Source: CAVRJC01 sp963721435
GTDB taxonomy: Bacteria; Actinomycetota; Acidimicrobiia; IMCC26256; DASPTH01
Direction: 5' to 3'
Assembly (NCBI GenBank): GCA_963721435.1
Contig: CAVRJC010000012.1
Location: forward strand, 1,178,001 to 1,242,000
DNA: 64,000 nucleotides
Position numbers and translations under genes: made by a program. The notes beneath the pieces are model-generated. The model saw only the letters and a program-made list of their open reading frames with translations, did no database searches and was not told the origin of the DNA. Position 1 is the first letter of the stretch. The number at the start of each line of letters is the position of its first letter. This document shows, in pieces, positions 1 through 8,697 of this stretch.

Positions 1-1117
1 TCGGGCCGGTGCACTCGATCTCGCCGATCTCGCCGGAGGGCACCGACTCGCCGTCGGGCCCGGCGATCCGCACCGCGGAGTCGTCGAGCGGGTAGCCGTC
101 GCTCTTGCGCGTCGTCTCGGTGTCCCACACGCCGCAGTGCGCGACGCCGGGGCACTCGGACGACCCGTACCCCGTGACCAGCGGGACCCCGAGCACTTCG
201 AGGACTTCGTCGTTGAGCGTCGGCGGCTTGGCCGCGCCACCACCCACGAGCGCGCGCAGGTTCGGGAACGCCCTGACCCTCGGATCGCGGCGTTGCTCCG
301 CGACGTACGCCATCCAGAACGCGGGGCCCGATCCCGCGATCGTCACGCCGTTGCGTCGCAGCACCGCGCACGACGTCTCGGGATCGAACGCCTCCACCAT
401 GATCTGGCGGTACCCGGCCATGAGGCCGCCCATGAGCCAGCTGATCCCGCCGATGTGCGTGACGGGGAACACGAGTGCGTTGCGATCGTCCTCGGTCATC
501 TCGAAGCGGCGATTCAGCCGGAGCGCGGCCGCGCCGACGGTGCGGTCGGTGTGCAGCGTGCCCTTGGGATGCGCGGTGGTGCCCGACGTGTAGAAGACCC
601 AGCGGATCGGGTCGGACCCGGGCTCGGGGCGGAGTGTCATCCACGGCGGTAGCTCCGAGAGATCGGCCTCCGGCAGGCCGCGGTCGACGACGGTCAGGTG
701 GATCACGCTGCCGCGCGCCCCGAGACCGCCGATCGCCGACTCCGCGAGCGCGGGGTAGTCGACGCCTCGCCACGTGCCGGGCACCACGAGGTGGGCGGCC
801 GCGCTCTGGCCGAGGATGAACCCGATCTCGCGCTCGCGCAGGATCGGGAGCAGCGGCACCTGCACGGCACCCAGACGCGCCAGCGCGCCGGCGAGCACCA
901 ACGACTCGATCCACGTCGGCAGCATCCACGCAACCGGCGTGCCGAAGCCGATGCCGTCGCGCGCGAAGGCGGCGGCGACGCGCTCGCACTGATCGCGGTA
1001 CTCGCGGAAGGTGAGCTGACGGTCCGATTCGTCGACGGCCAACACCGCGTCAGGTGTGAGGTCGGCCCGCCAGGTGACGAGATCCCACAGTGCGAGCTGG
1101 TCGATCGCGGTCTCCAC
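1..1117 (-). CDS. AMP-dependent acyl-CoA synthetase/ligase (3' part outside window)
   Basis: Activates a carboxylic acid to its acyl-CoA through an acyl-adenylate in the cytoplasm. The reading frame is open from a GTG at 1117 to the window edge, about 372 codons of a family that is usually 500-550 residues, so the C-terminal domain is missing. The adenylate-forming P-loop FYTSGTTAHPKGTLHT is visible at about residues 175-190, and a TGYGSSE motif typical of the second core region follows. The GTG overlaps the TAG of the enoyl-CoA hydratase by one base, so the two are translated together in a fatty-acyl-CoA operon. The substrate cannot be told from the sequence. Confidence 0.9.
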   Translation of the reverse strand, partial: METAIDQLALWDLVTWRADLTPDAVLAVDESDRQLTFREYRDQCERVAAAFARDGIGFGTPVAWMLPTWIESLVLAGALARLGAVQVPLLPILREREIGFILGQSAAAHLVVPGTWRGVDYPALAESAIGGLGARGSVIHLTVVDRGLPEADLSELPPWMTLRPEPGSDPIRWVFYTSGTTAHPKGTLHTDRTVGAAALRLNRRFEMTEDDRNALVFPVTHIGGISWLMGGLMAGYRQIMVEAFDPETSCAVLRRNGVTIAGSGPAFWMAYVAEQRRDPRVRAFPNLRALVGGGAAKPPTLNDEVLEVLGVPLVTGYGSSECPGVAHCGVWDTETTRKSDGYPLDDSAVRIAGPDGESVPSGEIGEIECTGP

Positions 1118-1905
1118 TACTTCTTGAACCGCTCCATGCTCTTCGCGAACTCGTCGAACGTGAGCCCGACGAGCATGCGGTCGATATGACGCTGCACCGT
1201 GCGGTCCTGGACGTCGGTGTACATGTCGACGGCCAGCTTCGCGATCCCGAGCACCTCGGGTGAGATCTCCATCATCGAACGGCAGAACGCGTACACATCG
1301 TCCATGAACGTCTCGGCGGGGAAGATGTCCTGGACCAGGCCGATGGCGAGCGCGCGCTCCGCGCTCACGCGCATGCCGGCCATGGCCATGTACTTCGCCC
1401 ACGCGGGCCCGACGATGCGCGCCAGCCGGCTCGTGCCGCCGCTGCCTGCGATCGCGCCGAGCCGCACCTCGGGCACGCCGAACTGGGCCTCGGGCGTGCA
1501 GAACCGGAAGTCACACGACCCGCCCATCTCGACGCCGGCGCCGAGGCAGATGCCGTTCACCGCGAGCACGATGGGCTTCTCGACCGCCTCGAACTCGTCG
1601 TAGAGGAGGTGGTGGCTCCGGTAGTTGCGGCGGAAGTTCCAGCCCGGGTGGAGATGCTCGGTCTCGGGGTTCCCGGGCCGGTTGCCGCCCGGTCCGGAGA
1701 GGTCGAGCCCGGCGGTGAAGTACTTGCCCTTGGCGGTGATCACCATGCAGCGCAGGTCGTCGCGGTCCTCGAGTCGCGTGACGGCCTCCCAGTAGGTCTC
1801 GGTGACCTGGGGGCTGATCGCGTTGAGCTTGCCCTGACGATCGGTGGTGACGGTGATGATCCCGTCGTCCTCGGTGATGGTGGCGTGCGGCAGTTCATCA
1901 GTCAT
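1117..1905 (-). CDS. enoyl-CoA hydratase/isomerase (crotonase family)
   Basis: A 262-residue crotonase-fold protein that should hydrate or isomerise an enoyl-CoA. It shows the oxyanion-hole strand KYFTAGLDLSG at about residues 60-70 and the second signature GICLGAGVEMGGSCDF near 117. A glutamate in FGVPEVRLG occupies the usual catalytic position. The start was chosen at 1905 because ATG there overlaps the TGA of the upstream SDR (ATGA). A longer frame to 1953 would add 16 low-complexity residues. The acyl-CoA ligase follows directly, supporting beta-oxidation or a related acyl-CoA pathway. Confidence 0.93.
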   Translation of the reverse strand: MTDELPHATITEDDGIITVTTDRQGKLNAISPQVTETYWEAVTRLEDRDDLRCMVITAKGKYFTAGLDLSGPGGNRPGNPETEHLHPGWNFRRNYRSHHLLYDEFEAVEKPIVLAVNGICLGAGVEMGGSCDFRFCTPEAQFGVPEVRLGAIAGSGGTSRLARIVGPAWAKYMAMAGMRVSAERALAIGLVQDIFPAETFMDDVYAFCRSMMEISPEVLGIAKLAVDMYTDVQDRTVQRHIDRMLVGLTFDEFAKSMERFKK

Positions 1906-2661
1906 GTCAGTGAGACCCCTCCGTCGATGGTGAGCACTGTCCCCGTGACCCATGCGGCCGCGGGGGAGGCCAGGTAGATGGCGGCACCGGCGATGTCATC
2001 GGGCACGCCGATGCGCTGCATCGGGACGGTCTTCGCGATCGCCTCGGCGTGGCGCTCCAGGATCGGCGCCATCATGCGCGAGTCGAACGGCCCCGGTGCG
2101 ATCGCGTTGACGGTGATCGCCGGCGCGAGCCGGCGTGCAAGATGCCGTGTGAAGTGGTGCAGCGCGGCCTTCGACGACGTGTACGCGTAGTTGTCGAGCT
2201 CGCCGACTCGCTCGCCGGAGATCGAGCCGATGTTGATGACGCGCGCCGGCGCGTCGTCGCGCGCGGTCACGCGCAGCGACGGGAGCAGAAAGCGCGTGAG
2301 ATGCGACACGCCCTTGAGGTTCACCGACAACACCGACTCCCACGCCTGTTCGTCGAAGTCCTCGAACGGCCGCATCGATGCGCCGCCCGCGTTGTTCACG
2401 AGCACGTCGAGGCCATCCTCATGCTGCGCGTACGTGTCGGCGAGCGAGCGACAGCCGGCTTCGGTGGAGACGTCGGCGGGCAACGCGACGCACGTGCCGC
2501 GCGGAGAGATCACGCGCACGGTCGGCCAACGCAGCTTCGTCTCGCCCGCAGATGAACACGCACGCGCCGGCGTCGGCGTACCCGCCCGCGATCATCGCGC
2601 CGATGCCGTGCGAGCCGCCGGTGACGAGGATGCGCTTGCCGGCGACTGAGAACTGGCTCAT
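1902..2661 (-). CDS. short-chain dehydrogenase/reductase, frame interrupted near 2497
   Basis: A classical SDR of about 252 residues that oxidises or reduces a hydroxyl/keto group with NAD(P). The N-terminal cofactor motif VTGGSHGIG is read in one frame from an ATG at 2661. The rest (LVNNAGG, the serine in NIGSISG, YTSSK, and the C-terminal TGTVLTIDGG) is read in another. Joining them needs one extra base in the G/C run around 2492-2498, so a deletion error or a real frameshift is present. The start overlaps the TGA of the amidohydrolase (ATGA). It belongs to the same operon as the enoyl-CoA hydratase. Confidence 0.85.
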
Positions 2662-3920
2662 CCCGCGCCCATGGTGGCGCGCGCGATCAGGTCGTCGGGA
2701 GGAAGCGGATGCCGGTAGAGACGGCACGCGTTCTCGAAGCACACCTTGGCGATCACCGCGCGCGGCAGATGCGAGAGCTCGCCGCGGATCATCGCCTGAC
2801 AGCCCGGCCAGGTGCTGTCCATGTGGGGGAAGTCGGTCTCGACCATCACGCGGTCTTCCCCGATGATGTCGAGCATCCGGAACCCCGACGGATCCTCGAG
2901 CGACGCGAAGTGGAAGTTGCGGTGCAGCAACTCGATGGGATCGGGATCGTCGGGTGCCCACGTCTCCGACGCGGGGAGGTGCCGGTACGCGCGCCGCAGA
3001 CGCTCGATGATCATGGGCACCCACGACACACCGGCTTCCGACAACACCACCTGGAGGTCGGGGTGGCGGATCGGCACCTTGGCGTAGATCCAGTCGACGA
3101 CCGTCTCCATCCCGCTCAGCGGGAACAGCGCGGCAATCGCCTCGGGCGGTGAGTCGGCCGACGGGTTGGGCGTGCGTCCCGACGAGCCGACGTGCAGGTT
3201 CACGATGGTCTCGGACTCCGCGCACGCGGCGAAGAATTGGTCCCAGCTCGCGTCGTAGATGCTGGCGAATCCGAGGCCTTCCGGGTTCTCCGAGAAGCTC
3301 ACCGCGCGGAACCCGCGCGCCGCGTTGCGTCGGATCTCGTCGGCGGCGAGCGCAGGGTCGGCGAGCCACGGAAGTTGGCAGGGGATGAACCGATCGCGGT
3401 CGGTGGCGCACCACTCTTCGATCATCCAGTCGTTGTACGCGTGCAGCGCCGCGAGCCCGAGCTCGGGATCACGCATGCGCGCGAAGCGACTGCCCGCGAA
3501 GCCCCACAGCGTGGAGCCGAAGCACAGCGAGGCCCAGATCCCCGCCACGTCCATGTCGGCGAGACGCGTGATCGGCTCGCTCACCGACGGGCGGAACTCC
3601 TCGTACGAGCAGCGCGAGGCGCCCTTCCACTCCTCGAGCACGCGGCCGGCCGCGCCGTTCGCGAACAGGATCGGCATGCGCTTGTCCTCGAGGATCCACC
3701 ACGGCACGCCGTCGTCATCGGTCTCGACGTGGGGCGCGTCCGCCACGAACTTGGCCGGCATGCGCCCGGCGAAGGTGTGCGGCGGCTCCAGCACGTGGTC
3801 GTCGACCGAGACGATCGGGCAGAACAGCTCGTCGGGCTCGGGATCGGGGATGAACGTGACGGTCGTGGTGCGCTGCTGATGCTCGGCGAGCTCGGCAAGG
3901 TTGCTGCGGCGGGTGTTCAC
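2658..3920 (-). CDS. amidohydrolase family 2 (metal-dependent hydrolase)
   Basis: A TIM-barrel metal-dependent hydrolase or decarboxylase of the amidohydrolase-2 family, 420 residues. Visible features are the N-terminal VSVDDHVLEPP strand, a histidine in NLHVGSSG, and a C-terminal METDFPHMDSTWPG in which the aspartate-phenylalanine-proline-histidine region is typical of the family. Proteins of this group are abundant in mycolic and acidimicrobial actinobacteria, often without a known substrate. Start GTG 3920 gives VNTRRSNLAEL, 10 bases after the stop of the class II aldolase. A frame extension to 4022 is low-complexity and overlaps that gene. Its TGA overlaps the SDR start. Confidence 0.9.
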   Translation of the reverse strand: MNTRRSNLAELAEHQQRTTTVTFIPDPEPDELFCPIVSVDDHVLEPPHTFAGRMPAKFVADAPHVETDDDGVPWWILEDKRMPILFANGAAGRVLEEWKGASRCSYEEFRPSVSEPITRLADMDVAGIWASLCFGSTLWGFAGSRFARMRDPELGLAALHAYNDWMIEEWCATDRDRFIPCQLPWLADPALAADEIRRNAARGFRAVSFSENPEGLGFASIYDASWDQFFAACAESETIVNLHVGSSGRTPNPSADSPPEAIAALFPLSGMETVVDWIYAKVPIRHPDLQVVLSEAGVSWVPMIIERLRRAYRHLPASETWAPDDPDPIELLHRNFHFASLEDPSGFRMLDIIGEDRVMVETDFPHMDSTWPGCQAMIRGELSHLPRAVIAKVCFENACRLYRHPLPPDDLIARATMGAG

Positions 3921-3930
3921 GGCGTGCGGC

Positions 3931-4695
3931 TCAACCTTCGTCGAGCACGTGCGGGTCGAGCTGGATCTCCTGGCGCGCCATCGCTTCGAACAGTCCCGGG
4001 TACCCGCGCCGGTCGATACCACGCGCGAGTCGCTGCGACGCTTCCGCGGGCATCGGCGCGGCGCCGCCGACCGCTTCGACGTGCCATGCCATGCGCGACC
4101 GCCATTCGAGGCTCATGCAACGCGCGTAGGCCTGTCCGATGTTGTCGGCGACGACGAGCACGCCGTGGTGCGCGAGCAGCGCGGCCTTGGCCGCGCCGAG
4201 TGACTCGACGACGTCGCGCGCTTCGTCGGCGTCACCCACCGGCTTGCCGTAGTCGTTGTGCAGCACGATCTCGTTGTCGACGAGCGACGACGTCTGGTCG
4301 TGCACCGGCGGCACACGCTGCAACGACGCCCATACCGTGCCCCATCGGGGGTGGTTGTGCACCGCGACGGTGACGTCGTCGCGTGCCTTGTGCAGCTCGA
4401 GGTGGAGTTGGATGGCGAGGCTCACGAACCACGCGCCCTCGAGCACGTTGCCGTCGAGATCGATGCGGCAGATGTGCTCGGCGCGCACTTCGTCCCAGCG
4501 GAGGTGGAACGGGTTCACCAGCAGCGTGCCGTCGGGCTGCTTGTAGCTGATGTGGCCCGCGATGTGCTCCTCGTATCCCTCGCGGTACAGCGCGCGCGCC
4601 AGGCACGCGAGCTCGGCCCGCGGGGTGAGCGGGGGGAGGATCTCGTCGGGCGTCGGCTCGAATCGCTCGGCTCGAGTCGTCGGGATCGAGGTCAT
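3931..4695 (-). CDS. class II aldolase/adducin family protein
   Basis: A zinc-type aldolase/epimerase fold of 254 residues. The metal-binding histidines are visible in VAVHNHPRWG and LLAHHGVLV, and a conserved HISYKQPDGTLLVNPF segment lies near residue 50. Members cleave or epimerise phosphorylated sugars, but many actinobacterial paralogues next to acyl-CoA genes are uncharacterised. The start ATG at 4695 (TSIPTTRAERF) is preferred over an upstream alternative that adds 12 unlikely residues. It is the first gene of the run down to the acyl-CoA ligase. A second, divergent paralogue lies at 33.3 kb. Confidence 0.9.
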   Translation of the reverse strand: MTSIPTTRAERFEPTPDEILPPLTPRAELACLARALYREGYEEHIAGHISYKQPDGTLLVNPFHLRWDEVRAEHICRIDLDGNVLEGAWFVSLAIQLHLELHKARDDVTVAVHNHPRWGTVWASLQRVPPVHDQTSSLVDNEIVLHNDYGKPVGDADEARDVVESLGAAKAALLAHHGVLVVADNIGQAYARCMSLEWRSRMAWHVEAVGGAAPMPAEASQRLARGIDRRGYPGLFEAMARQEIQLDPHVLDEG

Positions 4696-4764
4696 GCCAC
4701 CACCATGCCGCGTCGACGGCCCGAATGTCACATCTTTGGTGGCAGGTTCCCCGGCGATCCGGCG

Positions 4765-5550
4765 TCAGATGACGAGGCCGCCGTTGGGTGAGATGCACTG
4801 GCCGGTCACGAACGCGCTCTCGTCGCTCGCGAGGTAGACGGCCGCGTTGGCGATGTCGGTGGCCTCGCCGAACCGGCCGAGTGGCGTCATCATCCGTAGC
4901 GGCTCGAGCAGCTCCGGCGCCACGCCCTTCGTCATCCCCGCGTAGATCACGCCCGGCGCGATCGCGTTGGCGCGGATGCCGAGTGATCCCGAGAACCGCG
5001 CCATCGCGCGGACGAAGCCGAGCAAACCGGCCTTCGCGGTCGCGTAGTGCACCGGGCCCCAGCCGGCGGTGCCCGCGATGCTCGAGATGCAGATGATCGA
5101 GCCGCCTTCTCCCGCGTCGACGAGCCGACTCACCATCGCACGCGTGCAGAAGAACGCGCCGTTGAGATGGATGTCGAGCATGCGCTGCCAGCCCTCGTCG
5201 CTCATGACCGTCACTTGGATCTCGGTGCCGGTGTTGCCCTCACCCGATCCGTCGTTCGGCGTGTGATCGACGCCCGCGCAGTTCACGAGCACGTTGACAA
5301 GGCCGTGACGCGCGGTCGCGGCCTCGAACATCGAGTCGATGGCACCGCTGTCGCTCACGTCGCACGCCCACGCCATCGCCTCCGGGCCACCGGCCGCCGC
5401 GATCGCGTCGACGGTCGACTTCGCCGCGCCCTCGTCGAGGTCCTGGCACACCACCGACGCGCCCTCGGACGCGAACGCCTGGCTCATGGCTGACCCCAGC
5501 CCGCCGCCCGCACCCGTCACCAGTGCGATCTTGCCGTCGAGTCGTCCCAT
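4765..5550 (-). CDS. short-chain dehydrogenase/reductase
   Basis: An intact SDR of 261 residues. The cofactor motif VTGAGGGLG is at about residues 10-18, CAGVD replaces the usual NNAG, and the catalytic Ser and Tyr-x-x-x-Lys are seen in ISSIAGTAG and HYATAKAG. The C-terminal VTGQCISPNGG is typical. ATG 5550 is chosen because GGGGGAAG lies five bases upstream. Two ATGs further up (5562, 5574) lack such a site. It runs divergently from the VOC gene at 5628 and 70 bases upstream of the aldolase operon. Confidence 0.93.
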   Translation of the reverse strand: MGRLDGKIALVTGAGGGLGSAMSQAFASEGASVVCQDLDEGAAKSTVDAIAAAGGPEAMAWACDVSDSGAIDSMFEAATARHGLVNVLVNCAGVDHTPNDGSGEGNTGTEIQVTVMSDEGWQRMLDIHLNGAFFCTRAMVSRLVDAGEGGSIICISSIAGTAGWGPVHYATAKAGLLGFVRAMARFSGSLGIRANAIAPGVIYAGMTKGVAPELLEPLRMMTPLGRFGEATDIANAAVYLASDESAFVTGQCISPNGGLVI

Positions 5551-5615
5551 GGCTTCCCCCATTTCTCGGCCCACCGTCGATCTGTGCCCCGACGGACCCT
5601 AGACCGAGATCGGAA

Positions 5616-5621
5616 TACGCT
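5616..5621 (+). promoter_or_regulatory. possible -10 box of a leaderless VOC gene
   Basis: TACGCT fits the actinobacterial TANNNT -10 pattern and ends six bases before the ATG at 5628, so transcription would begin at about the start codon. No clear -35 box is seen. Confidence 0.35.
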
Positions 5622-5627
5622 CGCCCG

Positions 5628-6088
5628 ATGACCGTTCACAGCGTTTCCCACGTGGCCGTCGGCGTGCGCGACATGGACCGATCGCTGGCCTTCTATCGGG
5701 ACCTCATCGGCCTCGACGTGCGCAACGACTGCATCGAGGAGTTCGGTGCGTCCGAAGGTCACCCCGCGGTGCGCCGCCGTGGCGCGTACCTCCAGTGGAG
5801 CGACGATCCCCACGCTCCGTTCATCGTGCTCGACCAGCAGATCTCGCCCGGCGTCGCGGGGACGCGAAGGAGCTCTACGAGCGCGGCATCCATCACTTCG
5901 GGTTCTGGGTCGACAACGTCGAGGATGTGGCGACGCGCGCGCGGTCGGCGGACGTCCCGTTCGTGTATGGGCCCGCCGACACCGACACGTCGACCTACGG
6001 CGAGAAGCCCGGCGGCACGATCCGGCTCCTCATGTTGCGCGATCCCGACGGCAACATCGTGCAGCTGGATCAGCGCGTCACCAGCTGA
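5628..6088 (+). CDS. VOC family (glyoxalase-like) protein, frame interrupted near 5864
   Basis: A vicinal-oxygen-chelate fold protein of about 153 residues. The N-terminal half (HVAVGVRDMDRSLAFYRDLIGLDV) carries the first metal histidine. The second half (HHFGFWVDNVEDVATRARS, RLLMLRDPDGNIVQLDQ) is in another frame. One base is missing in the GGGG run near 5864. Such proteins are dioxygenases, lyases, epimerases or resistance proteins; none of these can be chosen here. It converges on a second VOC gene, with a hairpin over the stop codon. Confidence 0.85.
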
Positions 6089-6093
6089 CGCGC
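6073..6093. terminator. hairpin between convergent VOC genes
   Basis: GCGCGTCA (6073-6080) and TGACGCGC (6086-6093) form a perfect 8-bp stem with loop CCAGC. It spans the stop of the upstream gene and precedes the stop of the convergent gene, so it may end transcription from both sides. There is no T-run. Confidence 0.45.
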
Positions 6094-6097
6094 GCTC

Positions 6098-6341
6098 CTA
6101 CTCGGGGTCGCGCTGTACCAGCTCGATGGTGTAGCCGTCGAAGTCCTTGATGAACGCGACGACGACCGTCGTGCGCGAGCTGAAGACGCGAGCCACCGTC
6201 GTTGGACGCCAGCACCACTTCCTTGATCGTCCCGAGATCGGTGTGCAGCTGCACGTCGAGGCCCATCAGGGTCTCCCAGAAGTGGACCACGCGGTCCATG
6301 TCGGTGACCCAGATGCAGTAGCTGCCGAGTGTCTGACCCAT
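6098..6341 (-). CDS. short VOC-like protein, frame interrupted near 6197
   Basis: A small VOC-type half domain of roughly 80 residues. The start MGQTLGSYCIWVTDMDRVVHFW is followed by GLDVQLHTDLG. After a one-base shift near 6197 the typical VOC end FIKDFDGYTIELVQRD follows, then TAG at 6098. It is shorter than the usual 110-150 residues and lacks a full second module, so it may act as a dimer or be degenerate. It lies 33 bases downstream of the NIPSNAP gene and is probably co-transcribed with it. Confidence 0.75.
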
Positions 6342-6374
6342 GAGTGCGGCTCCGTTGTCGTGAGTGGAAGTGGG

Positions 6375-6701
6375 TTACGCGAGAGGCGAGAAGTCGGTGG
6401 GCGCCAGGAGCCGGTTCTCGATGTGGTGCACGATCGCGCCGTCGGCCTCCGACTCGACGGCCACCTTCTGCCATTCCGGATCGGCCGCGAACGCGGCCCA
6501 GGCGGCTTGGCGGGCGGCGAGATCCTCGTAGCCGAGGATGTACCAGAGCTCGTCGCTGCGGCCGCCGATCGCGTTGACCCAGTAGCCGACGTTGGTCATG
6601 CCGTGCTTCTCGAAGAGCGCGCACGTGTGGTCACGGAAACGCGCCTGCAGGGCCCGCATGCGGCCGGGGTGCACGGTGTAGATGCGCAACTCGTAGATCA
6701 C
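6375..6701 (-). CDS. NIPSNAP family protein
   Basis: A 108-residue ferredoxin-like-fold protein beginning IYELRIYTVHPGRM, the hallmark of the NIPSNAP family, with the later segment GYWVNAIGGRSDELWYILGY. Members are small dimeric alpha-beta barrel proteins of uncertain role, often near dehydrogenases. Start GTG 6701 gives the family N-terminus, with GGGGA eight bases upstream. An in-frame ATG at 6716 adds five residues and lacks a ribosome site. The frame is open much further upstream, but that part is antisense to no known domain and overlaps the SMP-30 gene. Confidence 0.85.
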   Translation of the reverse strand: MIYELRIYTVHPGRMRALQARFRDHTCALFEKHGMTNVGYWVNAIGGRSDELWYILGYEDLAARQAAWAAFAADPEWQKVAVESEADGAIVHHIENRLLAPTDFSPLA

Positions 6702-6754
6702 GGCCGGTCCCCCCATGGAAGAGGCCGCATCGTATGAGATGTCAGGCCCGCACG

Positions 6755-7636
6755 CTACGGACTGCCGGTGCCCGGGACGTCGACTGCGCACGCGTCGATG
6801 CGGCCGGTGCGGGTCGCGGTGACGATGTCGCGTCGCCAGTGCGCGGCGACGCACATGAACAGGGTGCGCCGGTCGTCGCCGCCCAGCACGCACGCCACCG
6901 GGATCACGCCGTCGAAGGCGATCGAATCGGTGACCTCGCCGCCCTCGCGCACCCGGAACACCCGTGCGCCGATCGGGTCCGCGACCCACACCGCACCCTC
7001 GGCGTCGAGGCAGATGCCGTCGGGCGGCGCGAACGCGAGGTCCTCCTTCTCGGGTACGAGCTCGGCGTAGGTGCGTCGGTTCGCGAGCGTGCCGTCGGGC
7101 TGCACGTCGAACGCGGTGAGACGCGACGCGCCGCTCTCGGCCACGATGAGCGTCCGGCCGTCGTCGCTGAGGATGTGGCCGTTCGGCGACGCGAGGTCGT
7201 CGGCCGCGCACGACACCGATCCGTCGGGCGCGACACGGATCGACTGACCGGGTACTCGTTCGCTGCCCTCCACCGAGAGTCGAGCGCCCATGTCGCCGAC
7301 GTAAGCGGTGCCGTCGGCGGCGACGATCATGTCGTTGACCGAGCCGCGCGCGAGGCCCGAGAGGTCGGCGTGCTCGACGAGCGTGCCGTCGGGCTCCTGG
7401 CGGAGGAGCTTCCCGGTTTCCATCGCGACCACGATCAGGCGCCCGTCGGGCAACCACCCGAGCCCGGATGGCTCGTCGTGGGTGACCTCGGCGACGGTGG
7501 TGGTGTCACCGTCGACCGTGCTCCGGATCACCTCGTGACCGTGCATGTCGCTGAACCAGAGCGCACCGTCGTGCCAGCGGGGACCCTCACCGAAGGCAAG
7601 ACCGTCGATGATCGTGCGCGGTGTCGAGGTCGTCAT
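6755..7636 (-). CDS. SMP-30/gluconolactonase/LRE family lactonase-like protein
   Basis: A six-bladed beta-propeller hydrolase of 293 residues. Family signatures visible are FGEGPRWHDGALWFSDM at the N-terminus (with the metal-binding glutamate), GSVNDMIVAADGTAYVGDMG in the middle and PDGICLDAEGAVWVADP near residue 210 (with the metal-binding aspartate). It would open lactone rings in the cytoplasm. The ATG at 7636 overlaps the TGA of the aldo/keto reductase (ATGA), so the two are one operon, consistent with sequential redox and hydrolytic steps. Confidence 0.92.
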   Translation of the reverse strand: MTTSTPRTIIDGLAFGEGPRWHDGALWFSDMHGHEVIRSTVDGDTTTVAEVTHDEPSGLGWLPDGRLIVVAMETGKLLRQEPDGTLVEHADLSGLARGSVNDMIVAADGTAYVGDMGARLSVEGSERVPGQSIRVAPDGSVSCAADDLASPNGHILSDDGRTLIVAESGASRLTAFDVQPDGTLANRRTYAELVPEKEDLAFAPPDGICLDAEGAVWVADPIGARVFRVREGGEVTDSIAFDGVIPVACVLGGDDRRTLFMCVAAHWRRDIVTATRTGRIDACAVDVPGTGSP

Positions 7637-8667
7637 CGCCGCCTCCGGAGCGTGGCGTGCAGGATCGCGGGGGCTTGGAAGTAGGCGTCGCGCGCGTCGA
7701 CGTCGGTGCCGGGCGGCGCGAGCTCGTCGATCCGATCGAGCATCTCGTCGTCGAGGGTCACGTCAGCGGCACCGAGTTGGTCCTCGAGCTGTTGCATCGT
7801 GCGCGGCCCGACGATCGCCGCGGTGACCGCGGGATGCTGGAGCACGAACGCGAGCGCGAGGTCGATCAGCCTGATCCCCGCGTCGCTCGCGAGCTTCGCG
7901 AGCTCCTCGACGAGGTCGAGCTTGCGCTGGTTCGTGGGGCTCTCGGTCTTGTACAGCGGGTTGGTGCTCGCGAGGCGCGCCAGGCGCGAGCCCGCCGGGA
8001 TCTCTGCGTCGCGTCGGTACTTGCCGGTGAGCCAACCGCCGTTGAGCGGGCTCCACGGGATCACACCCATGCCGTACCGCTCACAGGTGGGGAGGACGGC
8101 GTGCTCGACCGAGCGGGCGAAGATCGAATACGGCGGCTGTTCGCACATGAAGCGCTCGGTCGAGCGACGCGTCGCCGACCATTGCGCTTCGACGATGGCC
8201 TCGGCCGGGAACGTCGACGAGCCGATGCTGCGGACCTTGCCCTGGTGCACGAGATCGTCGAGCGCGCCGAGCGTCTCGTCGATGTCGGTGCGCGGATCGG
8301 GACGGTGCATCTGGTAGAGGTCGATGTAATCGGTGCCGAGGCGACGCAGGCTGTCGTCGCACGCGCGCATGATCCAGCGGCGCGACCCGCCGCGGTGGTT
8401 CGGGTCGTCGTCCATGGCGTTGAAGAACTTCGTCGCGACGACGACTTCGTCGCGACGCCCGCGGAGCGCCTTCCCGACGATTGTCTCCGACTCGCCCTTC
8501 GAGTAGACGTCGGCGGTGTCGATGAAGTTGATGCCCGCGTCGAGCGCGCGGTGGATGATGGCGACGCATTCGTCGTGGTCGGTGTTGCCGTAGCCGCCGA
8601 ACATCATCGCCCCGAGGCACAGCTCGCTGACCGCCATCCCCGAACGCCCGACCACGCGTGTCTTCAT
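7633..8667 (-). CDS. aldo/keto reductase
   Basis: An intact NADPH-dependent oxidoreductase of 344 residues. The catalytic tetrad is visible as D53 and Y55 in FIDTADVYSKG, K80 in VATK and H121 in YQMHRPD. The C-terminal NADP-binding region AIVGPRTMQQLEDQL is present. The length and sequence match the YghZ/Tas-like group. It starts 30 bases from the divergent membrane-protein gene; a TAGAAC sequence six bases before the ATG could be a leaderless -10 box. It is followed by the SMP-30 lactonase gene. Confidence 0.95.
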   Translation of the reverse strand: MKTRVVGRSGMAVSELCLGAMMFGGYGNTDHDECVAIIHRALDAGINFIDTADVYSKGESETIVGKALRGRRDEVVVATKFFNAMDDDPNHRGGSRRWIMRACDDSLRRLGTDYIDLYQMHRPDPRTDIDETLGALDDLVHQGKVRSIGSSTFPAEAIVEAQWSATRRSTERFMCEQPPYSIFARSVEHAVLPTCERYGMGVIPWSPLNGGWLTGKYRRDAEIPAGSRLARLASTNPLYKTESPTNQRKLDLVEELAKLASDAGIRLIDLALAFVLQHPAVTAAIVGPRTMQQLEDQLGAADVTLDDEMLDRIDELAPPGTDVDARDAYFQAPAILHATLRRRR

Positions 8668-8697
8668 GACCCTGTTCTATCCGACAGACTCCCCGGG

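Noticed and set aside
7621..8697. N-terminal extension of the DUF2207-like gene
   Set aside because: This part is antisense to the aldo/keto reductase and lacks domains; the ATG at 8698 begins the membrane protein.
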